The position numbers were made by a program, and so were the translations under genes. Below the pieces are notes generated by a model, which saw only the letters and a program-made list of their open reading frames with translations, ran no database searches and was not told where the DNA came from. This document shows positions 25,127 through 33,355 of a stretch of 64,000 bases of DNA, one piece after another. The DNA is from Bradyrhizobium guangxiense. Lineage in GTDB: Bacteria; Pseudomonadota; Alphaproteobacteria; Rhizobiales; Xanthobacteraceae. Where the stretch lies: positions 6,354,501-6,418,500 of the forward strand of contig NZ_CP022219.1 in the NCBI RefSeq assembly GCF_004114915.1, given 5' to 3'. Numbering within the stretch: the stretch's first letter is position 1; every line of letters starts with the position of its first letter.

Positions 25127-26121
25127 GTGGCCTCGCCAAACCATTGAAGATCGCGCTCGGCCTCGCAATCATCGCCGCGCTGATCATTGTTCCCATGAAC
25201 TTCAACCGCTACGGCCTCTTCATCCTCAGCCAATGGGCCGTGATGAGCATCGCCGCGATGGGCCTCAATCTCACGCTGGGTTATGCCGGCCAGGTCTCGC
25301 TGGCGCAAGGCGCCTTCGTCGGCATCGGCGCCTATGCCGCGGCGATCATGACCACCCATGGCTGGCCGCTGCCGGCGGCGATTCTCGTTGCGATCGTGCT
25401 CAGCTTCGCGGTCGGCTGGGTGCTCGGCTATCCCGCGCTGCGCGTGCAGCACCATTACCTCGCCTTCGTCACGCTGGCCTTCTCCACCCTCGCCTTCCTA
25501 GTGTTCCGCAACGAGAGCTGGCTCACCGGCGGCATCTACGGCATCTCCAACATCCCGCGTCCGCACATCTTCGGCTTCGCGACCAACAAGCCGCTGCCGT
25601 TCTACTATGTCTGCCTCGGCTCGCTCGCGATCGTGTCGTTGGCGGTGTGGTGGCTGATCCGCTCGCCCTGGGGCCGCGCCTTCATGGCGCTGCGTGAGAA
25701 TCCCTTGCGCGCGCAATCGCTCGGCATCGACACCCGCCGCTACACGCTGATGGCGTTCGCGATCGGCTCCGCGCTCGGCGGCATCGCCGGCGCGCTCTAC
25801 GCGCCGCTGACGCAATACATCGATCCCGTTCCCTTCAACCTGTCGCTCTCGCTCGACCTCCTGATGATGGTGATCGTCGGTGGCGCCGGGTTCTATTTCG
25901 GCCCCTTCCTGGGGGCCATGATCGCGGTGCTGCTGCCGGAATGGCTGCGCTTCACTGAAGGCTATTATCTGATGCTGTACGCAGTGGCGGTGATGCTGCT
26001 GCTGATCTGGTCGCCGACCGGCATTCTCGGGATCCTCGATCGTTACATGGCCGCACGGCGGACCAAGGCGGCCTCCGCCCTGCGCGCCGTCGCCAAGTCG
26101 CGTCTGGAGACGGTGCAATGA
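25123..26121 (+). CDS. ABC transporter permease (LivM type), quinate/shikimate operon
   Basis: 332 residues from ATG 25123, which overlaps the preceding stop. It shows LivM features: GLNLTLGYAGQVSLAQGAF near 46-64 and ALRENPLRAQSLGID, with about nine membrane segments. Its C-terminus is basic. The stop overlaps the ATPase start at 26118. A longer in-frame opening upstream lies over the LivH-type gene and is not the start. Confidence 0.92.
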   Translation: MSGLAKPLKIALGLAIIAALIIVPMNFNRYGLFILSQWAVMSIAAMGLNLTLGYAGQVSLAQGAFVGIGAYAAAIMTTHGWPLPAAILVAIVLSFAVGWVLGYPALRVQHHYLAFVTLAFSTLAFLVFRNESWLTGGIYGISNIPRPHIFGFATNKPLPFYYVCLGSLAIVSLAVWWLIRSPWGRAFMALRENPLRAQSLGIDTRRYTLMAFAIGSALGGIAGALYAPLTQYIDPVPFNLSLSLDLLMMVIVGGAGFYFGPFLGAMIAVLLPEWLRFTEGYYLMLYAVAVMLLLIWSPTGILGILDRYMAARRTKAASALRAVAKSRLETVQ

Positions 26122-26861
26122 GCGCGGTCCTCGAAGTCACCAATATCAAGAAGAACTTCGGCGGCATCAGCGCCGTCGACGGCGTCTCTTTCGACGTGCG
26201 CGAGGGCGAGATCCTCGGCCTGATCGGCCCGAACGGCTGCGGCAAGTCGACCCTGTTCAACTGCATCCTCGGCCAGCTCACGCCGTCGGGCGGCGAGGTC
26301 AAGCTCGACGGGCAGGTGGTCACGGGGCTACGTCCGTCCGAGCTCAACAAGCTCGGGGTCAGCCGCACCTTCCAGCTGCTGCAGGTGTTCCCGAAGCTTT
26401 CGGTGCGGGAGAACCTGATCCTCGCCGGTCAGGAGCACCAGGGCAACATGGCCTCGCGCCTGGTCGGCCGCTCCGACGCCGGACTGACCGACGCCGCCAA
26501 CCAGATGATCGGCTTCTTCAAGCTCGACCCCCTCGCCGACGAGCCCGCCGGCGGCCTCTCCTATGGCCAGCAGAAGCTGCTCGATGCCGCCATGGCCTTC
26601 ATGGGCGGCCCGCGCCTCGTGCTGCTCGACGAGCCCGCCGGCGGCGTCAATCCGTCGATGCTGGCGGACCTCAAGGATCGCCTGGTCGCGATCAACCGCG
26701 AGAAGAATGCCACCTTCGTCGTGATCGAGCACAACATGGAGTTCGTGATGTCGCTGTGCTCGCGCGTGATGGTGATGGCGGAGGGCAAGGTGCTGGCGAT
26801 GGGACGCCCCGACGAGGTTCGCAAGAATCCCGCCGTGATCGAAGCCTATCTCGGACATTAG
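26118..26861 (+). CDS. ABC transporter ATPase (LivG type), quinate/shikimate operon
   Basis: 247 residues. Walker A GPNGCGKST at 37-45, LSYGQQKLLDAAMAF as signature and LVLLDEPAGGVNP as Walker B. The NAT-type LivG insertion (VSRTFQLLQVFPKLSVREN) is present. Coupled to the permease gene by a 4-bp overlap. Confidence 0.93.
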   Translation: MSAVLEVTNIKKNFGGISAVDGVSFDVREGEILGLIGPNGCGKSTLFNCILGQLTPSGGEVKLDGQVVTGLRPSELNKLGVSRTFQLLQVFPKLSVRENLILAGQEHQGNMASRLVGRSDAGLTDAANQMIGFFKLDPLADEPAGGLSYGQQKLLDAAMAFMGGPRLVLLDEPAGGVNPSMLADLKDRLVAINREKNATFVVIEHNMEFVMSLCSRVMVMAEGKVLAMGRPDEVRKNPAVIEAYLGH

Positions 26862-26873
26862 GGAGCGCGAGCC

Positions 26874-27611
26874 ATGAGCGACCCGATCCTCTCGGTTCAC
26901 AACCTCGTCGGCGGCTACGGCAAGATGACGATCCTGAACGGCACCCCCTTTGCCGTTCCTCAAGCCACGATCACGACGATCATCGGCCCCAACGGGGCCG
27001 GCAAGTCGACCGTGTTCAAGGCGATCTTCGGCCTGCTTAGGCTGCGCGAGGGCAAGATCAGCTTTGCCGGCCGCGACGTCACCAATTTGAGCCAACGCGC
27101 GCTGCTCAATGCCGGCGTCTGCTACGTGCCGCAGGGCCGCAACATCTTTCCGGAGCTGTCGGTGCGCCACAACATCGAGCTCGGCGGCGTCGCCGCAGAC
27201 AAGGGCCTCGACCTGCCCAAGCGGATCGAGGCGGCGCTCGACCTGTTTCCGGCGCTGCGGCGCAAGTCGGCGCAGCAGGCCTCCACGCTCTCGGGCGGCG
27301 AGCAGAAGCAGCTCGAGATCGCCCGCTCATTGCTGCTCGAACCAAAGCTGGTTCTGATCGACGAGCCCTCGATCGGCCTGTCGCCAATGATGGTGCAGCA
27401 GACCTTCGACATCCTCAAATCCTTGCGCGACCGCGGCGTCACCATCCTGATGATCGAGCAGAACGCGCGCTCGGCGCTGGAAATCTCCGACATCGGCATT
27501 GTGCTCGAGCTCGGCCAGACCCGCATGGTCGACGACGCGAATCGCATCCTGGGCGATCCCCGGATCGGCCAGCTCTTCCTCGGCGGTGCGATGGAGGAGA
27601 CCGCGGCATGA
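26874..27611 (+). CDS. ABC transporter ATPase (LivF type), quinate/shikimate operon
   Basis: 245 residues. Walker A GPNGAGKST at 38-46, LSGGEQKQLEIARSL signature, LVLIDEPSIGLSP Walker B. It completes a full HAAT importer (binding protein, two permeases, two ATPases). Its stop overlaps the start of the Gfo/Idh gene. Confidence 0.93.
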   Translation: MSDPILSVHNLVGGYGKMTILNGTPFAVPQATITTIIGPNGAGKSTVFKAIFGLLRLREGKISFAGRDVTNLSQRALLNAGVCYVPQGRNIFPELSVRHNIELGGVAADKGLDLPKRIEAALDLFPALRRKSAQQASTLSGGEQKQLEIARSLLLEPKLVLIDEPSIGLSPMMVQQTFDILKSLRDRGVTILMIEQNARSALEISDIGIVLELGQTRMVDDANRILGDPRIGQLFLGGAMEETAA

Positions 27612-28666
27612 GCGCGAAGATGCGGATCGCCGTGGCTGGCGCCGGCCTGATCGGCCGCCGCCATATCGAGTTGATTTCGGCATCAAGGGACTGCGAGCTC
27701 GCCGGCATTGCCGACCCCTCGCCCGCCGCGACGAGTTTTGCCTTGGCGCACAACGTGCCCTGCTATTCCGATCATCGTGCGCTGCTGGCGCAAGTGAAGC
27801 CCGACGGCCTCGTCATCGCTTCGCCCAACACGCTGCACCTGCCGATGGCGCTCGATTGCGCCGAAGCGGGCGTGCCGGCTTTGATCGAGAAACCGGTCAC
27901 CGAAACGGTTGCCGCCGCGCAGCGCCTTTGCACCGCGGTGAAGCGCACCGGCGTGCCGATGCTGGTCGGCCACCATCGTCGGCACAATCCGATCATCAAG
28001 TCGGCCCGCGAGACGGTGGCGGGCGGCAAGCTCGGCCAGCTCACCGCCGTGGTCGGGCTCTGGCTGCTCAGGAAGCCCGACGACTATTTCGAGGTCGCCT
28101 GGCGGCGTGAAGCGGGAGGCGGACCGCTGCTGATCAATCTCATCCACGACATCGACAATCTCCGCTTCGTCTGCGGCGAGATCGCCGACGTGCAGGCGCT
28201 CACCTCCAACAAGGCGCGCGGTTTCGCGGTCGAGGACACCGCCGCCCTTCTGTTGCGTTTCGCCAATGGCGCAATCGGAACCGTGACGGTGTCGGACGCG
28301 ACGCCGGCGCCGTGGAGCTGGGAGCTGACCGCGGGCGAGAACGCGGTCTATCCGAGGCAGGACCAACCCTGCTACGTCTTCGCCGGCACCGACGGCTCGC
28401 TGTCGGTGCCGACCATGGAGCTATGGTCGTATCCGCAAGACCCGGGCTGGCATGCGCCGCTGGCGCGTGAGCCCATCGCACTCGCGACATTCGATCCGCT
28501 GGTCGAGCAGCTCCGGCATTTCTGCGCAGTGATCGCGCGCCGCGAGCAGCCGCTGATCTCGGTCGAGGACGCGATGGGCACGCTCGCGGTCGTCGAGGCC
28601 GTCAGCGAAGCCGCGCGGACGGGGCAAAGGATCTCGCCCGGGCAGATCGTGGAGCAAGCCGCATGA
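27608..28666 (+). CDS. Gfo/Idh/MocA-family NAD(P) oxidoreductase
   Basis: 352 residues. Rossmann motif GAGLIG at 11-16, the family EKP motif at 94-96, and a catalytic-type His in LINLIHDIDNL of the C-terminal alpha/beta domain. The family oxidises or reduces sugar-like or cyclitol-like rings. It is translationally coupled on both sides inside the quinate/shikimate operon, so a hydroaromatic acid (a quinate stereoisomer, for example) is a reasonable substrate guess, but the sequence does not prove it. Confidence 0.87.
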   Translation: MSAKMRIAVAGAGLIGRRHIELISASRDCELAGIADPSPAATSFALAHNVPCYSDHRALLAQVKPDGLVIASPNTLHLPMALDCAEAGVPALIEKPVTETVAAAQRLCTAVKRTGVPMLVGHHRRHNPIIKSARETVAGGKLGQLTAVVGLWLLRKPDDYFEVAWRREAGGGPLLINLIHDIDNLRFVCGEIADVQALTSNKARGFAVEDTAALLLRFANGAIGTVTVSDATPAPWSWELTAGENAVYPRQDQPCYVFAGTDGSLSVPTMELWSYPQDPGWHAPLAREPIALATFDPLVEQLRHFCAVIARREQPLISVEDAMGTLAVVEAVSEAARTGQRISPGQIVEQAA

Positions 28667-30534
28667 ACAAGCGCTCGATCGCGACCGTCTCACTCTCGGG
28701 GGCACTGGACGAAAAGCTCCGTGCCATCGCGGCCGCCGGCTTTGACGAGGTCGAGATCTTCGAGAACGACCTGCTATCGTTCGGCGCAGGCCCGCGCGAC
28801 ATCGCCAAGCTCTGCGGCGATCTCAACCTGAAGATCTGCGCGTTCCAGCCGTTCCGCGATTTCGAGGGCATGCCGGAGCCGCAGCGCGCGCGCAATTTTG
28901 CCCGTGCGATGCGCAAATTCGACCTGATGCAGGAGCTCGGCACGGACCTGCTGCTGATCTGCTCCAACGTCTCGCCGGCCTCGCTCGGCGGCATCGATCG
29001 CGCCGCAGACGATTTTCGTGAGCTCGGCGAGCGCGCAGCCGGGCGCGGCTTTCGCGTCGGCTACGAGGCGCTGGCCTGGGGCCGCCACGTCAACGACTAC
29101 CGCGACGCGTGGGAGATCGTGCGCCGCGCCGATCACCCTGCGATCGGCGTCATCCTCGACAGCTTTCACGCGCTGGCGCCGGGCTTTCCGACCCGCCCCA
29201 TGGCCTCGATCCCCGGCGACAAGATCTTTCTGGTGCAGCTCGCGGACGCGCCGAAGCTCGAGCTCGACATCCTGTCCTGGAGCCGGCACTTCCGTTCCTT
29301 CCCCGGACAGGGCGATCTGCCGGTCGGTGAATTCATGACGGCGATCGCGGCGACCGGCTATGCCGGGCCGCTGTCGCTGGAGATCTTCAACGACCAGTTT
29401 CGCGCCGGCTCGGCCACGCAAACCGCGGTCGACGGCCTTCGCTCGCTGATCCTGCTGGAGGACCAGCTCGCACCGGACTGGCCGCGCTTCGCGGCCGAGC
29501 CGCTGGCGCCGAAAGCGAGGAGCCGGGGCACCGGCTTCGTCGAGTTTGCGGTCAACGAGAGCAAGGCCGGAGACCTCGCCCGCCTGTTTTCGCAGCTCGG
29601 CTTCCGCAAGACCGGCGCCCATCGCAGCAAGGCGGTGGAGCGCTGGTCGCAGGGCAAGGTCGAGCTCGTCATCAACAGCGAGACCGACGGCTTCGCCCAT
29701 TCCCACTATGTCACGCATGGCCCCGGCGTTTGCGCCATTGCGCTCGATGTCGACAATGCAGGTCTTGCGATGCAGCGCGCCGAGGCGCTCAAGGCGCGCA
29801 CCTTCTACCAGCCGGTCGGGCCGGGCGAGCTTGAAATCCCGGCGATTCACGGCGTCGGCGGCAGCCTGCTCTATTTCCTGGATCAGGCCGGCAAGAACTG
29901 GGACACGGATTTCGAGCCTGTTGCGAGCGGCTCGGGCGCAGACGCGCTGCTCGCCGTCGACCACATCGCGCAGTCGATGCCTTATGACGAGATGCTGTCG
30001 TGGCTGTTGTTCTACACCGGCATCCTCGACCTGACGCGCCTGCCGCAGATGGAGATCGCCGATCCCAGGGGTCTCGTGCAGAGCCAGGCCATCATCAACG
30101 CCGACCGGAGCCTCCGCTTCGTGCTCAACGGCTCCTCCGCCAACCGCACGCTGCCGGCGCGCTTCATCTCGGAGTTTTTCGGCTCGGGCGTACAGCACGT
30201 CGCGTTCTCTTGCCACGACATCTTCGCGACGGTCGCGGAGATGCGCGAGCGCGGCGCGGATTTCCTCGATATCCCCGCCAACTATTACGACGACATCGAA
30301 GCCAAATACGACCTCGCGCCCGAGCTGATGGCGCTGCTGCGCGCCAACCACATCCTCTACGACCGCGAGGGCGGCGGCGAGTTCTTCCAGGTCTACACCC
30401 ACATCTTCGACGAGCGCTTCTTCTTCGAGATCGTCGAGCGCAGGGATTATCAGGGATTTGGCGCGGCCAATGCCGGCATCAGGCTGGCCGCACAGGCGCG
30501 CGAAGTGCGGCCCCCGAGCATGCCAAGGATGTAA
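28663..30534 (+). CDS. 3-Dehydroshikimate dehydratase, QsuB/QuiC1-type fusion with HPPD-like domain
   Basis: 623 residues. The N-terminal TIM barrel (1-270) is the dehydratase that converts 3-dehydroshikimate to protocatechuate; the metal ligands can be placed at E135, D166, Q192 and E240, one residue off the set I remember for the Pseudomonas enzyme. The C-terminal half (about 285-610) is a tandem vicinal-oxygen-chelate region like 4-hydroxyphenylpyruvate dioxygenase, with candidate metal ligands H434 (VDHIA), H512 (VQHVAF) and E589 (FFFEIVER). So the HPPD-like metal site looks intact, although its function in such fusions is not catalysis of the HPPD reaction. Last gene of the operon, ending at a strong hairpin. 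Confidence 0.92.
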   Translation: MNKRSIATVSLSGALDEKLRAIAAAGFDEVEIFENDLLSFGAGPRDIAKLCGDLNLKICAFQPFRDFEGMPEPQRARNFARAMRKFDLMQELGTDLLLICSNVSPASLGGIDRAADDFRELGERAAGRGFRVGYEALAWGRHVNDYRDAWEIVRRADHPAIGVILDSFHALAPGFPTRPMASIPGDKIFLVQLADAPKLELDILSWSRHFRSFPGQGDLPVGEFMTAIAATGYAGPLSLEIFNDQFRAGSATQTAVDGLRSLILLEDQLAPDWPRFAAEPLAPKARSRGTGFVEFAVNESKAGDLARLFSQLGFRKTGAHRSKAVERWSQGKVELVINSETDGFAHSHYVTHGPGVCAIALDVDNAGLAMQRAEALKARTFYQPVGPGELEIPAIHGVGGSLLYFLDQAGKNWDTDFEPVASGSGADALLAVDHIAQSMPYDEMLSWLLFYTGILDLTRLPQMEIADPRGLVQSQAIINADRSLRFVLNGSSANRTLPARFISEFFGSGVQHVAFSCHDIFATVAEMRERGADFLDIPANYYDDIEAKYDLAPELMALLRANHILYDREGGGEFFQVYTHIFDERFFFEIVERRDYQGFGAANAGIRLAAQAREVRPPSMPRM

Positions 30535-30567
30535 TTACCCTCTCCCCGGAAAGCGGGGAAAGGGTAA
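30535..30567. terminator. Bidirectional hairpin between convergent genes
   Basis: TTACCCTCTCCCCG pairs with CGGGGAAAGGGTAA in 13 of 14 positions around a GAAAG loop. It lies between the dehydratase stop (30534) and the stop of the convergent binding-protein gene (30578). Confidence 0.7.
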
Positions 30568-30577
30568 GAACGAGAGC

Positions 30578-31750
30578 TCACTTCATCTTGCACTTGTCGT
30601 GGAAACGATCCTGGTCGTTCTCCACGATGGTCGCGACCGTCTTCAGCGCGAGTTGACCCTCGGCGTCCTTGACCACGTCCTGGAGATAGAAGCTCTGCAC
30701 CGGGATGTGGTTGTTGCCGTATTTGAACGCGCCGCGCAGCGACTTGAAGTTGGCCTTCTCCATCTCGGCCTTCATCGCGTCCTTCTTGCTGGTATCACCC
30801 TTCACCGCGGCCACCGCGCTGCTGATGAGCTGGGCCGCGTCATAGGATTGCGCACCGTAGTAAGTCGGGCGCAGGCCGGGATATTTCTTGCGGTAGTCGG
30901 CAACGAAGCGCTTGTTCTGCTCGTTGGGGAGGTCGTTGACCCACTCCTGCGCGCCGGGAACGCCGAGCGCATTCTCCTTCTGCAGCGGCAGCGACAGCTC
31001 GTCGACGGTGAAGGCGGTGTAGAGCGGCATCGTGCTCTTCAAACCCGCCTGCGCATATTGATTGAGGAACTGCACGCCGGCAGCGCCGGGATAGAACACG
31101 AAGATCGACTCCGCGCCCGAGGCGCGCGCCTTGGAGAGTTCGGCGGAAAAGTCGAGCTGGCTCGGCCAGACCGTGTATTCCTCGCCCTTGATCTCGCCCT
31201 TGAACGTGCTCTTGAGGCCCGCGAGCATGTCCTTGCCGGCAGCATAGTTCGGGCCGATCAGGAACACGCTCTTGACGCCCTTCTGGTTCATGTAGAGGCC
31301 CATCGCCGCGGGCGTCTGGTCGTTCTGCCAGGAGGTCGAGAACACGTAAGGTGAGCAGAGCTCGCCGGCGAGCTGCGACGGACCGGCATTGGCCGAGATC
31401 AGGAAGGTCTGCGAGTCCACCGCCGTCTTCAGCGAGGCCAGGAGCACGTTCGACCAGATGTAGCCGACGATGAAATCGACTTTGTCCGATTGCACCAGCT
31501 TCTCGGTCTTCTGCTTGCCGACATCGGGCTTCTGCCCGTCATCCTCGTAGATGACCTCTACCGGCTTGCCCTCCATCTTCCGACCCATGTGATCCAGCGC
31601 GAGCTCAAAGGAGTTGCGCATGTCGTTGCCGATCACGGCGGTCGGGCCGCTGAAGGTCGAAACGAAACCGATCTTGATGGTGTCGCCGGCGGATGCCGGG
31701 CCCGCCAGCACCAGCGCCGCTGCGCCCGCCAGCCAGAATGCCGTCCTCAT
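30578..31750 (-). CDS. Orphan ABC binding protein (HAAT type)
   Basis: 390 residues from ATG 31750, which has AAGGAGG 9-10 bp upstream; a GTG two codons earlier is less likely. Signal peptide MRTAFWLAGAAALVLAGPASA, then a type I periplasmic-binding fold (IKIGFVSTFSGPTAVIG). No permease or ATPase is adjacent on its strand. The family commonly binds aromatic acids in Rhodopseudomonas and Bradyrhizobium. It could serve the livHMGF genes at 15076-18403, which lack a binding protein, but no shared operator was found. Confidence 0.85.
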   Translation of the reverse strand: MRTAFWLAGAAALVLAGPASAGDTIKIGFVSTFSGPTAVIGNDMRNSFELALDHMGRKMEGKPVEVIYEDDGQKPDVGKQKTEKLVQSDKVDFIVGYIWSNVLLASLKTAVDSQTFLISANAGPSQLAGELCSPYVFSTSWQNDQTPAAMGLYMNQKGVKSVFLIGPNYAAGKDMLAGLKSTFKGEIKGEEYTVWPSQLDFSAELSKARASGAESIFVFYPGAAGVQFLNQYAQAGLKSTMPLYTAFTVDELSLPLQKENALGVPGAQEWVNDLPNEQNKRFVADYRKKYPGLRPTYYGAQSYDAAQLISSAVAAVKGDTSKKDAMKAEMEKANFKSLRGAFKYGNNHIPVQSFYLQDVVKDAEGQLALKTVATIVENDQDRFHDKCKMK

Positions 31751-32048
31751 AACCACTCCCCTCCTTATTATCGGTCCCGGAAACGGGGTGATCGCCGCTC
31801 CAGGCCAGTCACTATTGAACGCAAAATCTGTCGAGCCGCCAATGGCTCAGCGCCTGCCGCTGCACCATATTTCGCCCTCATCGGGATTGGCAAGAAATAT
31901 AGTTCTACTCACTTCGGCCGAGGCTGCGGCGCTTTTTCGCGCCAATTGATACATCCGCTCTATGCCGCGATTGATGACCTCTATTGGACCGCGACGCCCA
32001 ATCCGCACTTAAATGAGGAAGAAGCAGCAGCGAATTCGAGGACGTATC

Positions 32049-33311
32049 ATGGCCGCAAATCCCCATCGCGTCGTCATTGTCGGCGCCGGCTTCGGCGGGC
32101 TGGAGACGACCTACCGGCTCGCGGGCGCCCCGGGCGAGATCACGCTGATCGACCGCCGCAACCACCATCTGTTTCAGCCGCTGCTCTACCAGGTCGCGAC
32201 CGCCTCGCTCGCCACCAGCGAGATCGCCTGGCCGATCCGCCACCTCATGCGAGACCGGCCCGAGGTGACGACGCTGTTTGCCACTATCAACGGGGTCGAC
32301 GCGGCGCGTCGCTGCGTGCTGATCGACGACGGCAGCGAGGTGCCCTACGACACGCTGGTGCTCGCGACCGGCGCGCGTCACGCCTATTTCGGTCACGATG
32401 AATGGGAGGCATGGGCGCCGGGCCTGAAGACGCTTGAGGATGCGACCACTTTGCGCCGGCACATCCTGGTGGCATTCGAGCGCGCCGAGCGCGAGACCGA
32501 CCCGGCAAGGCGCGCAGCGCGGCTGACCTTCGTCATCGTCGGCGCCGGTCCGACCGGCGTCGAGCTCGCCGGCACCATCGCCGAGATGGCGCATCACACT
32601 TTGCCCGGCGACTTCCGCAACATCGACACTCACAAGGCACGCGTCGTGTTGATCGAAGCGGGACCGCGCGTGCTCGCAGGCTTCCCGGACGATCTCTCGG
32701 CCTATGCCCAGGCCTCGCTGGAAAAGATCGGCGTGGAGGTTGTGCTGGGACAGGCCGTCACCGAGATCAATCGCGAGGGCGTGGTGTTCGGCGGCAAGCT
32801 GCTCGAAGCCAAGACGCGAATCTGGGCCGCCGGCGTCCGCGCCTCGCCTGCCGCCGAATGGCTGGGTGCGCCGAGCGACCGCGCCGGACGCGTGCAGGTC
32901 GAGGCTGACCTCACCATTCCAGGCCATCCCGAGATCTTCGCGATCGGCGACACCATCAGCATCAACGCCTGGGACGGCAAGCCGGTGCCGGGCATCGCGC
33001 CGGCCGCGAAGCAGCAGGGGAAATACGTCGCCGCAACCATCAAGGCCCGCCTGCGCGGAGCCGCGACAGGCCCCTTCCGCTATAGACACGCCGGCAGCCT
33101 CGCCCAGATCGGCAAGCGGCTCGCGGTCATCGACTTCGGCCGCTTCAAGCTGCGCGGCGCGATCGCATGGTGGATCTGGGGCATCGCTCACATCTACTTC
33201 CTGATCGGCCTCCGCCACCGCCTCAGCGTCGCTCTTAGCTGGCTCTGGATCTACGCGCGCGATCAGCGCGCGGCGCGGTTGATCACGCAGGGAAGCAGCA
33301 AGGTGGTGTAG
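32049..33311 (+). CDS. ndh: Type II NADH:quinone oxidoreductase (NDH-2)
   Basis: 420 residues from ATG 32049. FAD-binding GAGFGG at 12-17, second dinucleotide motif VGAGPTGVELAG near 170, ATG motif LATGAR near 112, and the FAD-closing IFAIGDT near 297. The C-terminal region (GAIAWWIWGIAHIYFLIGLRHRL split by helices) is the amphipathic membrane-binding part. It transfers electrons from NADH to quinone without pumping protons. No linked respiratory genes; divergent from the orphan binding protein with a 298-bp gap in which I see no gene or clear signal. Confidence 0.9.
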   Translation: MAANPHRVVIVGAGFGGLETTYRLAGAPGEITLIDRRNHHLFQPLLYQVATASLATSEIAWPIRHLMRDRPEVTTLFATINGVDAARRCVLIDDGSEVPYDTLVLATGARHAYFGHDEWEAWAPGLKTLEDATTLRRHILVAFERAERETDPARRAARLTFVIVGAGPTGVELAGTIAEMAHHTLPGDFRNIDTHKARVVLIEAGPRVLAGFPDDLSAYAQASLEKIGVEVVLGQAVTEINREGVVFGGKLLEAKTRIWAAGVRASPAAEWLGAPSDRAGRVQVEADLTIPGHPEIFAIGDTISINAWDGKPVPGIAPAAKQQGKYVAATIKARLRGAATGPFRYRHAGSLAQIGKRLAVIDFGRFKLRGAIAWWIWGIAHIYFLIGLRHRLSVALSWLWIYARDQRAARLITQGSSKVV

Positions 33312-33355
33312 CCCTCTTCCCTTCTCCCTAGTGGAAGCGGGAACACAATGATCGG

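Noticed and set aside
28774..30402. 542-codon minus-strand frame over the dehydratase gene
   Set aside because: Compositional shadow; the plus strand has complete metal-ligand motifs and operon coupling.
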